DNA of 64,000 nt from Microtetraspora sp. NBRC 16547 (GTDB lineage Bacteria; Actinomycetota; Actinomycetes; Streptosporangiales; Streptosporangiaceae). The notes below the pieces were generated by a model that worked only from the letters and a program-made list of their open reading frames with translations, did not search any database and was not told the origin of the DNA. The stretch is from NCBI RefSeq assembly GCF_030268965.1, contig NZ_BSSE01000014.1:1-64000 (forward strand), read 5' to 3'. Below, in pieces: positions 15,772 through 24,668 of this stretch; position 1 is the stretch's first letter, and each line of letters begins with the position of its first letter. The position numbers and the translations under genes are program-made.

Positions 15772-18000
15772 ATGCCACCCATGACCAACCCTCCCGGCAA
15801 GCCTCCGGGCGCGGTGCTGGAAGCCGTCCTTGAACGCGTCACGTACGCCAACGAGGAGACCGGCTACACCATCGCCCGGGTGGCCACCGAGCGTTCGGGA
15901 AACGAGCTGCTCACCGTGGTGGGGCCGCTGCTCGGCGCGCAGGTGGGCGAGTCGCTGCGACTCACCGGCAGGTGGACCTCCCACCCTCGGTACGGCAAGC
16001 AGTTCGAGGTGTGGTCGTACACCACCGTGCTGCCCGCGACCGTTCAGGGCATCCAGCGCTACCTGGGCTCCGGCCTGATCAAGGGGATCGGCCCCAAGAT
16101 GGCCGAGCGGATCGTGGACCACTTCGGCACTGACACCCTGCGGGTGATCGAGGAGGAGCCCGGCCGGCTGGTCGAGGTGCCGGGCCTGGGACCCAAGCGC
16201 ACCAAGATGATCGGCGCCGCCTGGGAGGAACAGAAGATCATCAAAGAGGTGATGATCTTCTTGCAGGGAGTCGGGGTCTCCACGTCGATCGCGGTCCGCA
16301 TCTTCAAGCAGTACGGCGACGGCTCGATCGAGGTGGTGCGCAAGGAGCCCTACCGCCTCGCCGACGACGTGTGGGGGATCGGCTTCAAGACGGCTGACAC
16401 GATCGCGCAGGCCGTGGGCATCCCACACGACAGCCCGGAGCGGGTGAAGGCCGGCCTCCGCTACACCCTCTCCCAGGGCGCCGACGACGGCCACTGCTAC
16501 CTGCCCGCGCCCAATCTGATCTCCGACGCGGTGAAGATCCTCGACGTTCCCGCCGAGCTGGTCACCGCCTGTCTGGAGGAGCTGACCGCCGACGACTCCC
16601 GTGAGGCGAGCGTCGTCCGCGAGGAGATCCCGGCGGCGGAGGGCACCGTTCCGGCGATCTACCTGGTGCCGTTCCAGCGCGCGGAGGTGTCCCTCGCCGG
16701 GACGCTGCGTGGCCTGCTCACCACCTCGGCAAACCGGCTGCGCGCTTTCGAGGACGTGGACTGGCCGGTGGCGCTCGACTGGCTGGGCGGCAAGACCGGC
16801 GCCGAGCTGGCCCCCGAGCAGGCCCAGGCCGTACGGCTGGCCCTGACCGAACGGGTGGCCGTGCTGACCGGGGGACCGGGCTGTGGCAAGAGCTTCACCG
16901 TGCGCTCGATCGTCACCCTCGCCCGGGCGAAGCGGGCCAAGGTCATCCTGGCCGCGCCGACGGGACGTGCGGCGAAGCGGCTGGCGGAGCTGACCGGTCA
17001 CGAGGCGACCACCGTGCACCGGCTGCTGCAGCTGCGGCCGGGCGGCGACGCCACCTTCGACCGGGACAACCCGCTCGACGCCGACCTGGTGGTGGTCGAC
17101 GAGGCGTCGATGCTCGACCTGCTGCTCGCCAACAAGCTCGTGAAGGCCGTCGCGCCCGGCGCGCATCTGCTGTTCGTCGGCGACGTCGACCAGCTGCCGT
17201 CCGTCGGCGCGGGCGAGGTGTTGCGCGATCTGCTCGCCGCACCGGATATACCGAGGGTCCGTCTGACACAGATCTTCCGCCAGGCGCAGCAGTCGGGTGT
17301 CGTGGTCAATGCGCACCGGGTGAATACCGGACAATCGCCTCTCGTCCGCGAATTCCCTGACTTCTTTCTTTTCCCGTGCGAAGAACCGGAAGAAATCGCG
17401 GCGCTGACCGTGGATGTCGTGGCGCGCCGCATTCCCGCCAAGTTCGGGCTCAACCCGCGCCGGGATGTGCAGGTGCTCGCGCCCATGCACCGGGGCGCGG
17501 CCGGAGCGGGCGCGCTGAACATCGCGCTGCAGGAGGCGCTCACCCCCGCCCGCGAGGGCATGCCCGAGCGCCGGTACGGCGGGCGCGTGTTCCGGGTGGG
17601 CGACAAGGTCACCCAGCTCCGCAACAACTACGACAAGGGCGCCGCCGGGGTGTTCAACGGCACCGTGGGCGTCGTCACCGACATCACGCCGGAGGAGAGC
17701 AAGCTCACCGTCCTGACCGACGAGGACGAGAGCGTCGACTACTCCTTCGACGAGCTGGACGAGCTGGCCCACGCGTACGCGGTGAGCATCCACCGCTCGC
17801 AGGGCAGCGAGTATCCCGCCGTGGTGGTCCCCCTCGCCACCAGCGCGTGGATGATGCTGCAGCGCAACCTGCTCTACACCGCGATCACCAGGGCCAAGAA
17901 GCTCGTGGTCATCGTGGGGTCCCGCCGCGCCCTCGGCCAGGCCGTACGGACCAAGGGGGCGGGCAGGCGGCACACCGGGTTGACCCACCGCCTGCTGTGA
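15772..18000 (+). CDS. recD2: RecD2-like SF1B DNA helicase
   Basis: Helicase of 742 aa related to RecD2, which unwinds DNA 5' to 3' and acts in repair without RecBC. The N-terminal OB-like part (EAVLERVTYANEETGYTIA) is followed by helix-hairpin-helix motifs (GIGPKMAERIVDHFG, VPGLGPKRTK). Walker A is LTGGPGCGKS at about 365-374, and Walker B is VVVDEASM at about 442. A C-terminal UvrD-like block contains VSIHRSQGSEYPAV and LLYTAITRAKK. Two starts are possible, ATG 15772 and ATG 15781; GAGGGA is too close to the first and fits the second about as well. It is monocistronic. Confidence 0.93.
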   Translation: MPPMTNPPGKPPGAVLEAVLERVTYANEETGYTIARVATERSGNELLTVVGPLLGAQVGESLRLTGRWTSHPRYGKQFEVWSYTTVLPATVQGIQRYLGSGLIKGIGPKMAERIVDHFGTDTLRVIEEEPGRLVEVPGLGPKRTKMIGAAWEEQKIIKEVMIFLQGVGVSTSIAVRIFKQYGDGSIEVVRKEPYRLADDVWGIGFKTADTIAQAVGIPHDSPERVKAGLRYTLSQGADDGHCYLPAPNLISDAVKILDVPAELVTACLEELTADDSREASVVREEIPAAEGTVPAIYLVPFQRAEVSLAGTLRGLLTTSANRLRAFEDVDWPVALDWLGGKTGAELAPEQAQAVRLALTERVAVLTGGPGCGKSFTVRSIVTLARAKRAKVILAAPTGRAAKRLAELTGHEATTVHRLLQLRPGGDATFDRDNPLDADLVVVDEASMLDLLLANKLVKAVAPGAHLLFVGDVDQLPSVGAGEVLRDLLAAPDIPRVRLTQIFRQAQQSGVVVNAHRVNTGQSPLVREFPDFFLFPCEEPEEIAALTVDVVARRIPAKFGLNPRRDVQVLAPMHRGAAGAGALNIALQEALTPAREGMPERRYGGRVFRVGDKVTQLRNNYDKGAAGVFNGTVGVVTDITPEESKLTVLTDEDESVDYSFDELDELAHAYAVSIHRSQGSEYPAVVVPLATSAWMMLQRNLLYTAITRAKKLVVIVGSRRALGQAVRTKGAGRRHTGLTHRLL

Positions 18001-18101
18001 GCACGCCCGTTCTCGTTTGACCCGGCGACGGACGCCGTGGGAGCGATGGCGGGCTGGCGGCGAGGTGACCATGCCAAGCCTCGGCAGCCCCGACAGATCA
18101 G

Positions 18102-18836
18102 TTAGACGGGGTTGTCCGGCTGGTCCGGCGGCAGCTTCAGCGCGGCGACGTCGATGTCCAGCAACCGCGAGAACGCCTCACCGCCGGCCGGGCCGACCCC
18201 CAGCGCGCGCCCCGACCCGATGCGGGCCACCCAGCCCTGCTCCAGCGCGTGTCGGCAGAGGGCGGCCCCGGCTGACCCGGCCAGGTGGGGGCGGCGCTCG
18301 GTCCAGTCGAGGCACGGCCGGGCGAGCGGCCGCCGGCCTGTCGTCGCGGGCAGCTCACCCAGCACGTCACCCAGCCAGGCCACCCCTGCCTCGGTGAAAG
18401 CGAACCCTGCCTCCCGTTCGAGCAGGCCCCTGCCGGTCAACGCGTCGGCGATCGCGACTCCGAGGCGCCCGGCCAGGTGGTCGTAACACGTGCGGGCGAA
18501 CGCGAGTGCGCGGCGCGAGCCGGCCACCCGCAGGGTTGCCGGCGGCGCGGCGGCGGGAGGATCGTGGGCCGCCATGTCCTCGATCAGCTGCGCCACCGCG
18601 GGGCCGGCGAGCCGTACGTAGCGGTGGCGGCCCTGGTGCTCCTCGGCCAGCACGCCTCCGGCGACCAGACGCGAGAGGTGCTCGCTCGCCGTGGAGGGCG
18701 CCACTCCCGCATGCCGGGCCAGCTCTCCGGCTGTCCAGGCGCGTCCGTCGAGGAGCGCGAGGCAGAAGGTGGCGCGGGTGCCGTCGGCGAGCAGACCGGC
18801 AAGCCGGGTCAGCGCGATCTGGGAGGCGTCGGTCAT
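18102..18836 (-). CDS. ArsR-family winged-helix regulator
   Basis: Protein of 244 aa. The N-terminal winged helix is typical of ArsR: ALTRLAGLLADGTRATFCLAL, then LARHAGVAPSTASEHLSRL and AEEHQGRHRYVRL. The long C-terminal part (TCYDHLAGRLGVAIADAL and CLDWTERRPHLAGSAGAALC) is characteristic of a distinct actinobacterial ArsR subgroup. ATG 18836 is chosen because the homology begins there (MTDASQIAL). The frame is open for 29 more codons upstream, with weak alternatives at 18860 and 18923. No obvious target gene is adjacent except the divergent L,D-transpeptidase. Confidence 0.8.
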   Translation of the reverse strand: MTDASQIALTRLAGLLADGTRATFCLALLDGRAWTAGELARHAGVAPSTASEHLSRLVAGGVLAEEHQGRHRYVRLAGPAVAQLIEDMAAHDPPAAAPPATLRVAGSRRALAFARTCYDHLAGRLGVAIADALTGRGLLEREAGFAFTEAGVAWLGDVLGELPATTGRRPLARPCLDWTERRPHLAGSAGAALCRHALEQGWVARIGSGRALGVGPAGGEAFSRLLDIDVAALKLPPDQPDNPV

Positions 18837-18943
18837 CCGTCCATCATCGGCGCCGCACATTGCGGTCGGCACCGAAGTGTCGGCGGCGTTCTGACGTTGA
18901 TCATGATTTTGGCTGGCGGGCACTTTACCGCTAGTGAACTCCG

Positions 18944-19014
18944 TTAGGACTAATACGTGACGAAAGTGTGACCCAACTCTCCAAAAGAATCAGTACAGAT
19001 GGGGTTAGTCCTAA
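18944..19014. promoter_or_regulatory. Pair of TTAG-N2-CTAA elements upstream of the L,D-transpeptidase
   Basis: TTAGGACTAA (18944-18953) and TTAGTCCTAA (19005-19014) are exact reverse complements of each other, and each is itself nearly palindromic. They lie 51 bp apart in the AT-rich intergenic region between the arsR and L,D-transpeptidase genes. Candidate operators or stem arms; no regulator is assigned. Confidence 0.4.
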
Positions 19015-19059
19015 TAGAGTCTTGTATTGCACTTTGCCATCATGGGGGAGACGTTTGCG

Positions 19060-20301
19060 TTGACCGATAACACGCGCATGAGGTTGCCACTTGTCGGGCT
19101 CGCCGCGGCGACGGCCGTCGTGCTGTCCGCCTGCTCTGGGGGTTCGGGCGCCGGGGGGACGTCCGGAACCGCCGGGTCGGGTGACACGGGGGCGACCGCG
19201 GCCGCCGCGCCGACGATCAAGATAAGCCCGGTGGAGGGCAGCGCGAAGGTGCGCCCGGACAAGACCGTGGTCGTCACGGCGGCGAACGGCTCGCTTGAAG
19301 AGGTCACTCTGGAGTCCGACGGGAAGCAGGTCGAGGGGAAGTTCGACTCGACTCGCAGCAAGTGGGTCTCCAAGGGGCCGCTGAAGCCGTCCACCAACTA
19401 CACGGTGTCGGCCAAGGCCAGCGGTGACGGCGGCCCGACCACCGCGACCAGCCAGTTCACCACGCTCAAGCCCAAGGTCGAGCTCGCCGTCGCCGACGTG
19501 ACTCCGGGCATCAAGGGCGAGACCGTGGGCGTCGGCATGCCGATCATGGTGACCTTCAACCAGCCCGTGCAGGATAAGGCGGCGGTCGAGGACGTCCTCG
19601 AGGTGAAGGCCGAGAAGCCGGTCCCCGGCGCGTGGCGGTGGATCAACGACAGGCTGGCCATCTACCGGCCGGCCAAGTTCTGGCCCGCCCACCAGACCGT
19701 CACGTTCACCGCGCACCTCGACGGCGTGAAGGCCGGCACCGACACGTACGGCGTCGAGGACCACACCGCCAAGATCAAGATCGGGTCGGCCTGGGTCAGC
19801 TCCATCAACATCAAGACGCACATGATGACGGTCAAGCGTGACGGCAAGACCGTGCAGACCATGAAGATCAGTGCGGGCAACGGCACCACCCGCGAGTACA
19901 CCACCACCAGTGGCATCCACCTGACCATGGAACGCGGCAATCCCGTCACGATGATCTCCCCGGGCAAGAAGGAGGGCGACCCCGGGTACTACAAGGAGAT
20001 CGTCGACCACGCGGTGCGCATCTCCAGCAGTGGCGAGTACGTGCACAGCGCGCCGTGGTCGGTCGGCTCCCAGGGCCGGGCCAACGTCAGCCACGGCTGC
20101 ATCAACGCCCACCCGACGCAGGCCAAGTGGTACTACGACAACTTCCACCGGGGCGACGTCGTCAAGATCGTCGGCACCGACCGCGCGCTTGAGTGGAACA
20201 ACGGCTGGGGGTTCTGGCAGATGTCCTTCAGCGAGTGGAAGAAGGGCAGCGCCCTGAAGTCCCAGCCCCGGTCCGACTCCCAGTCCGACTCCCAGGGATA
20301 G
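19060..20301 (+). CDS. Lipoprotein L,D-transpeptidase (YkuD domain, Ig-like repeats)
   Basis: Cell-wall cross-linking enzyme of 413 aa that forms 3-3 peptide links in peptidoglycan outside the membrane. The N-terminus is a lipoprotein signal (VGLAAATAVVLSAC, lipobox LSAC) followed by a Gly/Thr-rich linker. Two Ig-like domains precede the catalytic YkuD domain, which has HSAPWS and the active-site SHGCINAH (Cys at about 347). This order matches mycobacterial LdtMt2-type proteins. TTG 19060 is preferred because GGGGGAG lies 9 bases before it. ATG 19078 is an alternative start that keeps the lipobox. A strong terminator follows. Confidence 0.9.
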   Translation: MTDNTRMRLPLVGLAAATAVVLSACSGGSGAGGTSGTAGSGDTGATAAAAPTIKISPVEGSAKVRPDKTVVVTAANGSLEEVTLESDGKQVEGKFDSTRSKWVSKGPLKPSTNYTVSAKASGDGGPTTATSQFTTLKPKVELAVADVTPGIKGETVGVGMPIMVTFNQPVQDKAAVEDVLEVKAEKPVPGAWRWINDRLAIYRPAKFWPAHQTVTFTAHLDGVKAGTDTYGVEDHTAKIKIGSAWVSSINIKTHMMTVKRDGKTVQTMKISAGNGTTREYTTTSGIHLTMERGNPVTMISPGKKEGDPGYYKEIVDHAVRISSSGEYVHSAPWSVGSQGRANVSHGCINAHPTQAKWYYDNFHRGDVVKIVGTDRALEWNNGWGFWQMSFSEWKKGSALKSQPRSDSQSDSQG

Positions 20302-20317
20302 TCCGGCGTTCACCTGA

Positions 20318-20350
20318 CCCTGGGCGTCCCCTCAGCGGGGACGCCCAGGG
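20318..20350 (+). terminator. Terminator after the L,D-transpeptidase gene
   Basis: CCCTGGGCGTCCCC / GGGGACGCCCAGGG, a perfect 14-bp stem with a 5-base loop, 17 bp beyond the stop. Confidence 0.8.
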
Positions 20351-20511
20351 TTCGTTCCATCGCCGCCGCGGTCGCCGCTCACATCCCCGACGAGATGGCC
20401 GCGGCGATGGTCACGAGCCTCGACGTCGCCGAAACCGGCCACTGGCTGGAGGAGCTGTCGAAGGAGCTGCCCGCCGCGCAGGCTGCTGTTGATCATACTG
20501 AGGGAGTGAGG

Positions 20512-21360
20512 GTGACGCAGAGGATCGCACGTGCCGCGCTGTTCGCCGTGGTCCCCATGGAGCTGGTGTTCGCGGTTCTGCTCGTGTCCGGCGTGTCGCT
20601 TCCGGGCCCCCTGATTGTGGCGGCCGAGGCGTCCGTCAGCGCGGTGCTCATCCTCGAGACGGCGGTCGCGTACCGGCTGTACAGAGCCGAGCGCCGGGGC
20701 GGCGCCAACCGACGGGCGGCGTCGCGGGCCACCTATGAACGGATGGTCCCCGAACAGGTGCGACGGATCATGGGGTTCGACCTGAAGGGCATGATCAGCC
20801 TCGCCCTGTGGGTGGCTCGGCGCCGCCACGGCGTGCCGCACGGCGCCACCGCCGTCTCGTACTCCCGCGCGCAGACCTCCACGATGATGCTTCTCCTGTT
20901 CGCGATGGTCTTGGAGCTGGTTGTCGTGGATGTCCTGCTGCGAGCGTTCGGCGCGCCGTCGGGCCTGCGCGTCGTGTTCCTGGCGGTCGACGGCTATACG
21001 GTCCTGATCGTGCTGGCGGCCATCGCGGCCTGCGTCACCCGGCCCCACGTCGTCTCGGCCGACGAGGTGCGCATCCGCTACGGCGCCTTCTTCGATCTGC
21101 GCGTCCCGCGCGAGCGGATCGCCGAGGCAAACCACGTCCGCAACTTCAATGAGAACGGCATGGTCATGGTGGAGGACGACCGGCTGGCGGTGGCGGTGGC
21201 CTCCCAGACCAACCTGGTCCTCCGGCTGACCGAACCGGTCATCGCCGTGCGTCCCCTCGGCCGCCGGGTCGAAGCGCGCACGATCCGCTTCTTCGCCGAC
21301 GATCCAGGAGCCGCCATCAGCGCGCTGCGATCCCACCGAGAACACGTGTCCGAATCGTGA
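20512..21360 (+). CDS. Hypothetical four-helix membrane protein
   Basis: Protein of 282 aa with four predicted membrane segments (near ALFAVVPMELVFAVLL, VSAVLILETAVAY, TMMLLLFAMVLELVV and VLIVLAAIAACV). A soluble C-terminal part of about 90 residues begins VVSADEVRIRYGAFFDLRV and may be PH-like. It is not assigned to a named family. GTG 20512 follows GAGGGA. The frame is open back to about 20360; that upstream part (AETGHWLEELSKELP) resembles the tail of an alpha/beta-hydrolase and may be an unrelated remnant fused in frame. Confidence 0.65.
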   Translation: MTQRIARAALFAVVPMELVFAVLLVSGVSLPGPLIVAAEASVSAVLILETAVAYRLYRAERRGGANRRAASRATYERMVPEQVRRIMGFDLKGMISLALWVARRRHGVPHGATAVSYSRAQTSTMMLLLFAMVLELVVVDVLLRAFGAPSGLRVVFLAVDGYTVLIVLAAIAACVTRPHVVSADEVRIRYGAFFDLRVPRERIAEANHVRNFNENGMVMVEDDRLAVAVASQTNLVLRLTEPVIAVRPLGRRVEARTIRFFADDPGAAISALRSHREHVSES

Positions 21361-21470
21361 GGCCGCCACTGCCGGCACCTACATCCAACGGTGATGACCG
21401 GTCCAGGGCCTCGCTTGTCACGTGAAAGGGCATCCGTCTGCCTGCGGCTGCGCTCGGTCCCCGGCCCTGT

Positions 21471-21983
21471 TCAGCCCTCAGCGGGGACGTCCAGGGCCGT
21501 GCCGTACAGGCGGGACACTCGGATCCTGATGACCACGCGCCGGTCGGCGACCATCTGTTCGAGGAAGGCCGCCTCGTCTGCTGGATCATCGAAACCGGGT
21601 GTCAGGGCCAGCAGCTCCCGCCCGGTCGCGTCACCCGGAACGGTGGTCACCTCAGATATCTCCGCCTCGCCCTCGGCGACGGTGAACGACCAGACATTCG
21701 GGCCGTTCACGTGCAGGGCCGCATGCGGATCGCGCCGCAACTGACGCACCTTGAGGCGGTCGGCCGTGGACGAGATCCGCACGACGTGCTCCTCGGGGTT
21801 CCAGTGGTAGACAACGGTGGACAGATGCGGGTGGCCGGTGCTCCTGACGCTCGCCAGCACTCCGAACCGCTGCTCGCGCAACAGCCGGGAGAGCTCCTCC
21901 GGCGTGAGGACCCTGGGCGCGGGTCCGGCGCCCGGCTTGTGCTCTTCGGCGTTGGCCATGGGCTTGTTCTCGATTGTGTTCAT
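21471..21983 (-). CDS. PPOX-class (pyridoxamine oxidase-fold) flavin/F420-binding protein
   Basis: Protein of 170 aa with the split-barrel fold: RFGVLASVRSTGHPHLSTVVYHW near the N-terminus, then VRISSTADRLKVRQLRRDP and DPHAALHV. Members bind FMN or F420 and reduce small molecules. GGAAGGA precedes ATG 21983. It lies 33 bp after the MFS transporter gene and is probably co-transcribed with it and the marR gene, so a role in handling the transported compound is plausible. Confidence 0.85.
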   Translation of the reverse strand: MNTIENKPMANAEEHKPGAGPAPRVLTPEELSRLLREQRFGVLASVRSTGHPHLSTVVYHWNPEEHVVRISSTADRLKVRQLRRDPHAALHVNGPNVWSFTVAEGEAEISEVTTVPGDATGRELLALTPGFDDPADEAAFLEQMVADRRVVIRIRVSRLYGTALDVPAEG

Positions 21984-22016
21984 GGCGGGTCCTTCCGGTG
22001 GTCGGTGTGGCGGACG

Positions 22017-23489
22017 TCAGGCGGACGTGGTGTGGGCGGCAGGAGCGGGCTCCTCCGGTGCCGCGTCGGGCCGCCGCTCGGGCCGGCGCAGTACGGCGAA
22101 GGCCACGAGGAAGGCCGCGACGAGCAGTCCGGCGCCGACCGTGAAAGCCAGGTGGTAGCCACCGGTCAGCGCGACGGCCTGGCTCATCCCGCCCGCGAGC
22201 AGCCCCTCGGTGCGGGAGGCCGCCAACGTGGACAGCACCGCGACGCCCACGGCCATGCCGATCTGCTGGGTGGTGTTGAACAGTCCGGAGGCGAGTCCGG
22301 CGTCGTCGTCCGCCGCGCCGGACATGGCGAGCGCGGTGAGGGCCGGGAGGGCGAGTCCGAAGCCGGCGGCGAGGAGCATCACCGGGAGTAGGTCGGTCAC
22401 GTAGTTCGCGTGCACGGGGACGCGGGCGAGCAGCCCGAGGACGCCGACCAGCAGGACCAGCCCCGTCAGCAGGACGTTGCGCTCACCGAAGCGGGCGTTC
22501 AGCCGGGCGGAGACGCCCAGCGAAACCGCACCGATGACCACCGCCGCCGGAAGCATGGCCAGACCGGTCGCGGCGGCGCCGTATCCGAGCACGTTCTGCA
22601 GGTAGAGCGCGACGAGGATCTGGAACGAGAACAGCGCGGCGACCATCAGGACCTGGACCAGGTTGGCCCCGGAGACGCTGCGCGATCGGAAGATCCGCAG
22701 TGGCATGAGCGGGGACGTCGCGGTGGCCTGGCGGACGACGAACGCGACGAGCAGTGCGGCGGCGAGTGCGCCGGAGCCGAGCGTGTATCCGGAGGTCCAG
22801 CCGTGCTCCTCGACCTTGACGACGGTGGAGATGCCCAGCATCAGCCCAGCGATGATCAGAAAGGCGCCGAGGACGTCGGCGCCGGCCGCAAGGCCGAGTC
22901 CGCGATCGGCGGGGAGCACGGACACGCTGATCGCGAGCGACGCCAGCCCGATCGGCAGGTTGATGAAGAAGATCCAGTGCCAGTCGAGGGCGTCGGTGAG
23001 GACGCCGCCGAGCACCTGGCCGATCGAGGCCCCGGCGGCGCCGGTGAAGCTGAACACGGCGATCGCCCTGGCCCGCTCTCCGGGCTCGGTGAACAGCGTC
23101 ACGAGGATGCCCAGGCCGACGGCGGAGGCCATCGCGCTGCCGACTCCTTGCAGGAACCGGGCGACGATCAGCACGGACGGCGCGGTGGCCGCCCCGGCGA
23201 GCAGGGAGGCCGCGGTGAACACCACGGTTCCGGCGAGGAACATGCGCTTGCGGCCGATCAGGTCGCCGAGCCGTCCGGCCAGCAGGAGCAGGCTGCCGAA
23301 CGCGATCAGGTACGCGTTGACGACCCAGCTGAGGCCGGCGGGGGAGAAGCCGAGATCACTCTGGATGGCCGGCATCGCCACAGTGACGATGCTGCCGTCA
23401 AGGATGATCATCAGCATCCCCGTGGCGATCACGCCGAGGGCGAGCCGTCGTGTTCGAGGCGCGGATGGAGCCGAAGAGGTGGTGGACAT
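22017..23489 (-). CDS. MFS transporter, DHA2 (EmrB/QacA) type
   Basis: Drug/proton antiporter-like membrane protein of 490 aa with about 14 hydrophobic segments. Motif A appears as GRLGDLIGRKRMFLAG, and motif C-like Gly/Pro-rich sequence at SIGQVLGGVLTDAL. The first helix has the DHA2 pattern LDGSIVTVAMPAI. The last residues are Pro/Ala-rich and soluble. AGGAGAG precedes ATG 23489. It sits between a marR gene and a PPOX gene in one minus-strand operon, with two inverted repeats just upstream. That suggests MarR-controlled efflux. Confidence 0.93.
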   Translation of the reverse strand: MSTTSSAPSAPRTRRLALGVIATGMLMIILDGSIVTVAMPAIQSDLGFSPAGLSWVVNAYLIAFGSLLLLAGRLGDLIGRKRMFLAGTVVFTAASLLAGAATAPSVLIVARFLQGVGSAMASAVGLGILVTLFTEPGERARAIAVFSFTGAAGASIGQVLGGVLTDALDWHWIFFINLPIGLASLAISVSVLPADRGLGLAAGADVLGAFLIIAGLMLGISTVVKVEEHGWTSGYTLGSGALAAALLVAFVVRQATATSPLMPLRIFRSRSVSGANLVQVLMVAALFSFQILVALYLQNVLGYGAAATGLAMLPAAVVIGAVSLGVSARLNARFGERNVLLTGLVLLVGVLGLLARVPVHANYVTDLLPVMLLAAGFGLALPALTALAMSGAADDDAGLASGLFNTTQQIGMAVGVAVLSTLAASRTEGLLAGGMSQAVALTGGYHLAFTVGAGLLVAAFLVAFAVLRRPERRPDAAPEEPAPAAHTTSA

Positions 23490-23501
23490 GGGAGGTCTCT
23501 C

Positions 23502-23556
23502 CTGTCAGATGAAATGACAGAAGAAACCGTAGCAGATAGTTTTGTTGCAGACTATC
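23502..23556. promoter_or_regulatory. Two inverted repeats between marR and the MFS gene
   Basis: CTGTCA-N7-TGACAG (23502-23520) and AGATAGT-N10-ACTATCT (23533-23556) are both perfect and lie in an AT-rich 77-bp gap. The second, 24 bp with 7-bp arms, has the size expected for a MarR operator. Either could control the MFS-PPOX transcript. Confidence 0.5.
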
Positions 23557-23566
23557 TCTCTCGGTT

Positions 23567-24067
23567 CTACTTTCCGCGCTGGCGGGCCCGCCGCACCTGC
23601 TGGGGGCTCTCGACGGGGGTGGCCAGATGTCCGGCGGCGAGGCGGTTCAGCGCGCGCACGAGGGCGTCCCGCTCGTCCGCGGGAAGCGCCGCCAGCGCCT
23701 CCTCGTGCACGCGGTCGACGATCTCCTGGCTCCGGCGTGCGACCCGCGCGCCCTCCTCGGTGACCGCGATGATCCGGGCCCGCCGGTCCTTGCTGGATGG
23801 CCGGCGCTCGGCGAGGCCGGCCTCCTCCAGGGCGTCGACCGTCACGACCATCGTGGTCTTGTCCATGTCGCCGATCTCGGCGAGCTGGATCTGGGTGCGC
23901 TCCTCCTCCAGGGCATGGACCAGCACGCAGTGCATGCGGGCCGTGAGCCCGATCTCGGCGAGCGCCGCCGACATCCGGGTCCGCAGGACATGACTCGTGT
24001 GGTCGAGCAGGAAGGACAGATCCGGTGCGGTGCGGATGGGAGCCATGGCGGTCATGCCCATCAGCAT
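23567..24067 (-). CDS. MarR-family transcriptional regulator
   Basis: Winged-helix regulator of 166 aa: LAEIGDMDKTTMVVTVDAL recognition region, then RRPSSKDRRARIIAVTEEG wing. It is upstream of and co-directional with an MFS exporter and a PPOX protein, the usual pattern for MarR control of efflux. The start is uncertain: ATG codons at 24067, 24061, 24055 and 24046 are in frame and no clear ribosome-binding site decides. Confidence 0.85.
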   Translation of the reverse strand: MLMGMTAMAPIRTAPDLSFLLDHTSHVLRTRMSAALAEIGLTARMHCVLVHALEEERTQIQLAEIGDMDKTTMVVTVDALEEAGLAERRPSSKDRRARIIAVTEEGARVARRSQEIVDRVHEEALAALPADERDALVRALNRLAAGHLATPVESPQQVRRARQRGK

Positions 24068-24095
24068 AACGATTCGGTCCGAGGCGGATTATCCG

Positions 24096-24668
24096 CTACA
24101 ACCTGGGAGCGAGGTATTCCGTTGCTGCGTCCAGGAGCCATTCCGCCAGATATGCGGCGAAGGACGAACGGACCAGCACGAGCAGGCCGTCCTGCCTGGG
24201 CAGCAGTACGACCTGGGCCCGCGCCAGCATGGTCTGCGCGCACCTGCCGAGCCCAAACACGGTGGGGTGCAGGTCCAGCGCGCAGCCGTGGGCCAGTAGA
24301 TCGCGCGCCCGTGGGCCCGCCACCAGCAGGGTGGTGCGCTGGGCCGACACGTCCACGACCGACCCGTGCCGTTCGCCGAGGGCCTTGCGCAGCAGGTCGA
24401 AGCGGTACCCCTCGGGCCCGATCACCAGCCACTCGTCGGGGCCGAGCCAGGCCACCGTGACGTCGCCGGAGATCACCGTGGTTCCCGGCGCGACGGGCAG
24501 CGGCATCCCCAGCGCGGCCCCGATGTCCTTCGCTGCGGGGCTCGCCGGGTCCACGCGGATGTCGACCTGGGTGAGGAAGGGCAGCTCCGCCAGACGCAGT
24601 GCGCCGCCCTTGGAGGCGGCATCGAACCGGTCGGCGAAGGCCGCGGCCGGACTCCTGCATTCAGCCAT
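24096..24668 (-). CDS. soxG: Sarcosine oxidase gamma subunit
   Basis: Protein of 190 aa, the smallest-conserved large partner in heterotetrameric sarcosine oxidase, structurally like a GcvT domain. Recognisable features are RLAELPFLTQVDIRV, TVAWLGPDEWLVIGP and HGCALDLHPTVFG. It binds the alpha subunit and lacks its own cofactor. ATG 24668 overlaps the soxA stop by 8 bp, with GGAA upstream, giving tight coupling. It is the last gene of the betaine-to-glycine operon. Confidence 0.9.
   Translation of the reverse strand: MAECRSPAAAFADRFDAASKGGALRLAELPFLTQVDIRVDPASPAAKDIGAALGMPLPVAPGTTVISGDVTVAWLGPDEWLVIGPEGYRFDLLRKALGERHGSVVDVSAQRTTLLVAGPRARDLLAHGCALDLHPTVFGLGRCAQTMLARAQVVLLPRQDGLLVLVRSSFAAYLAEWLLDAATEYLAPRL

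Noticed and set aside
15169-18072. Very long open frame antisense to recD2 and the LLM oxidoreductase
   Set aside because: It mirrors well-conserved genes on the plus strand; its translation is low-complexity His/Arg/Gly-rich and has no domain. Long antisense frames are expected at this GC content.
18944-19014. Iron box (DtxR/IdeR site)
   Set aside because: TTAGG starts the motif, but the 19-bp TTAGGTTAGGCTAACCTAA pattern is not present in either element.
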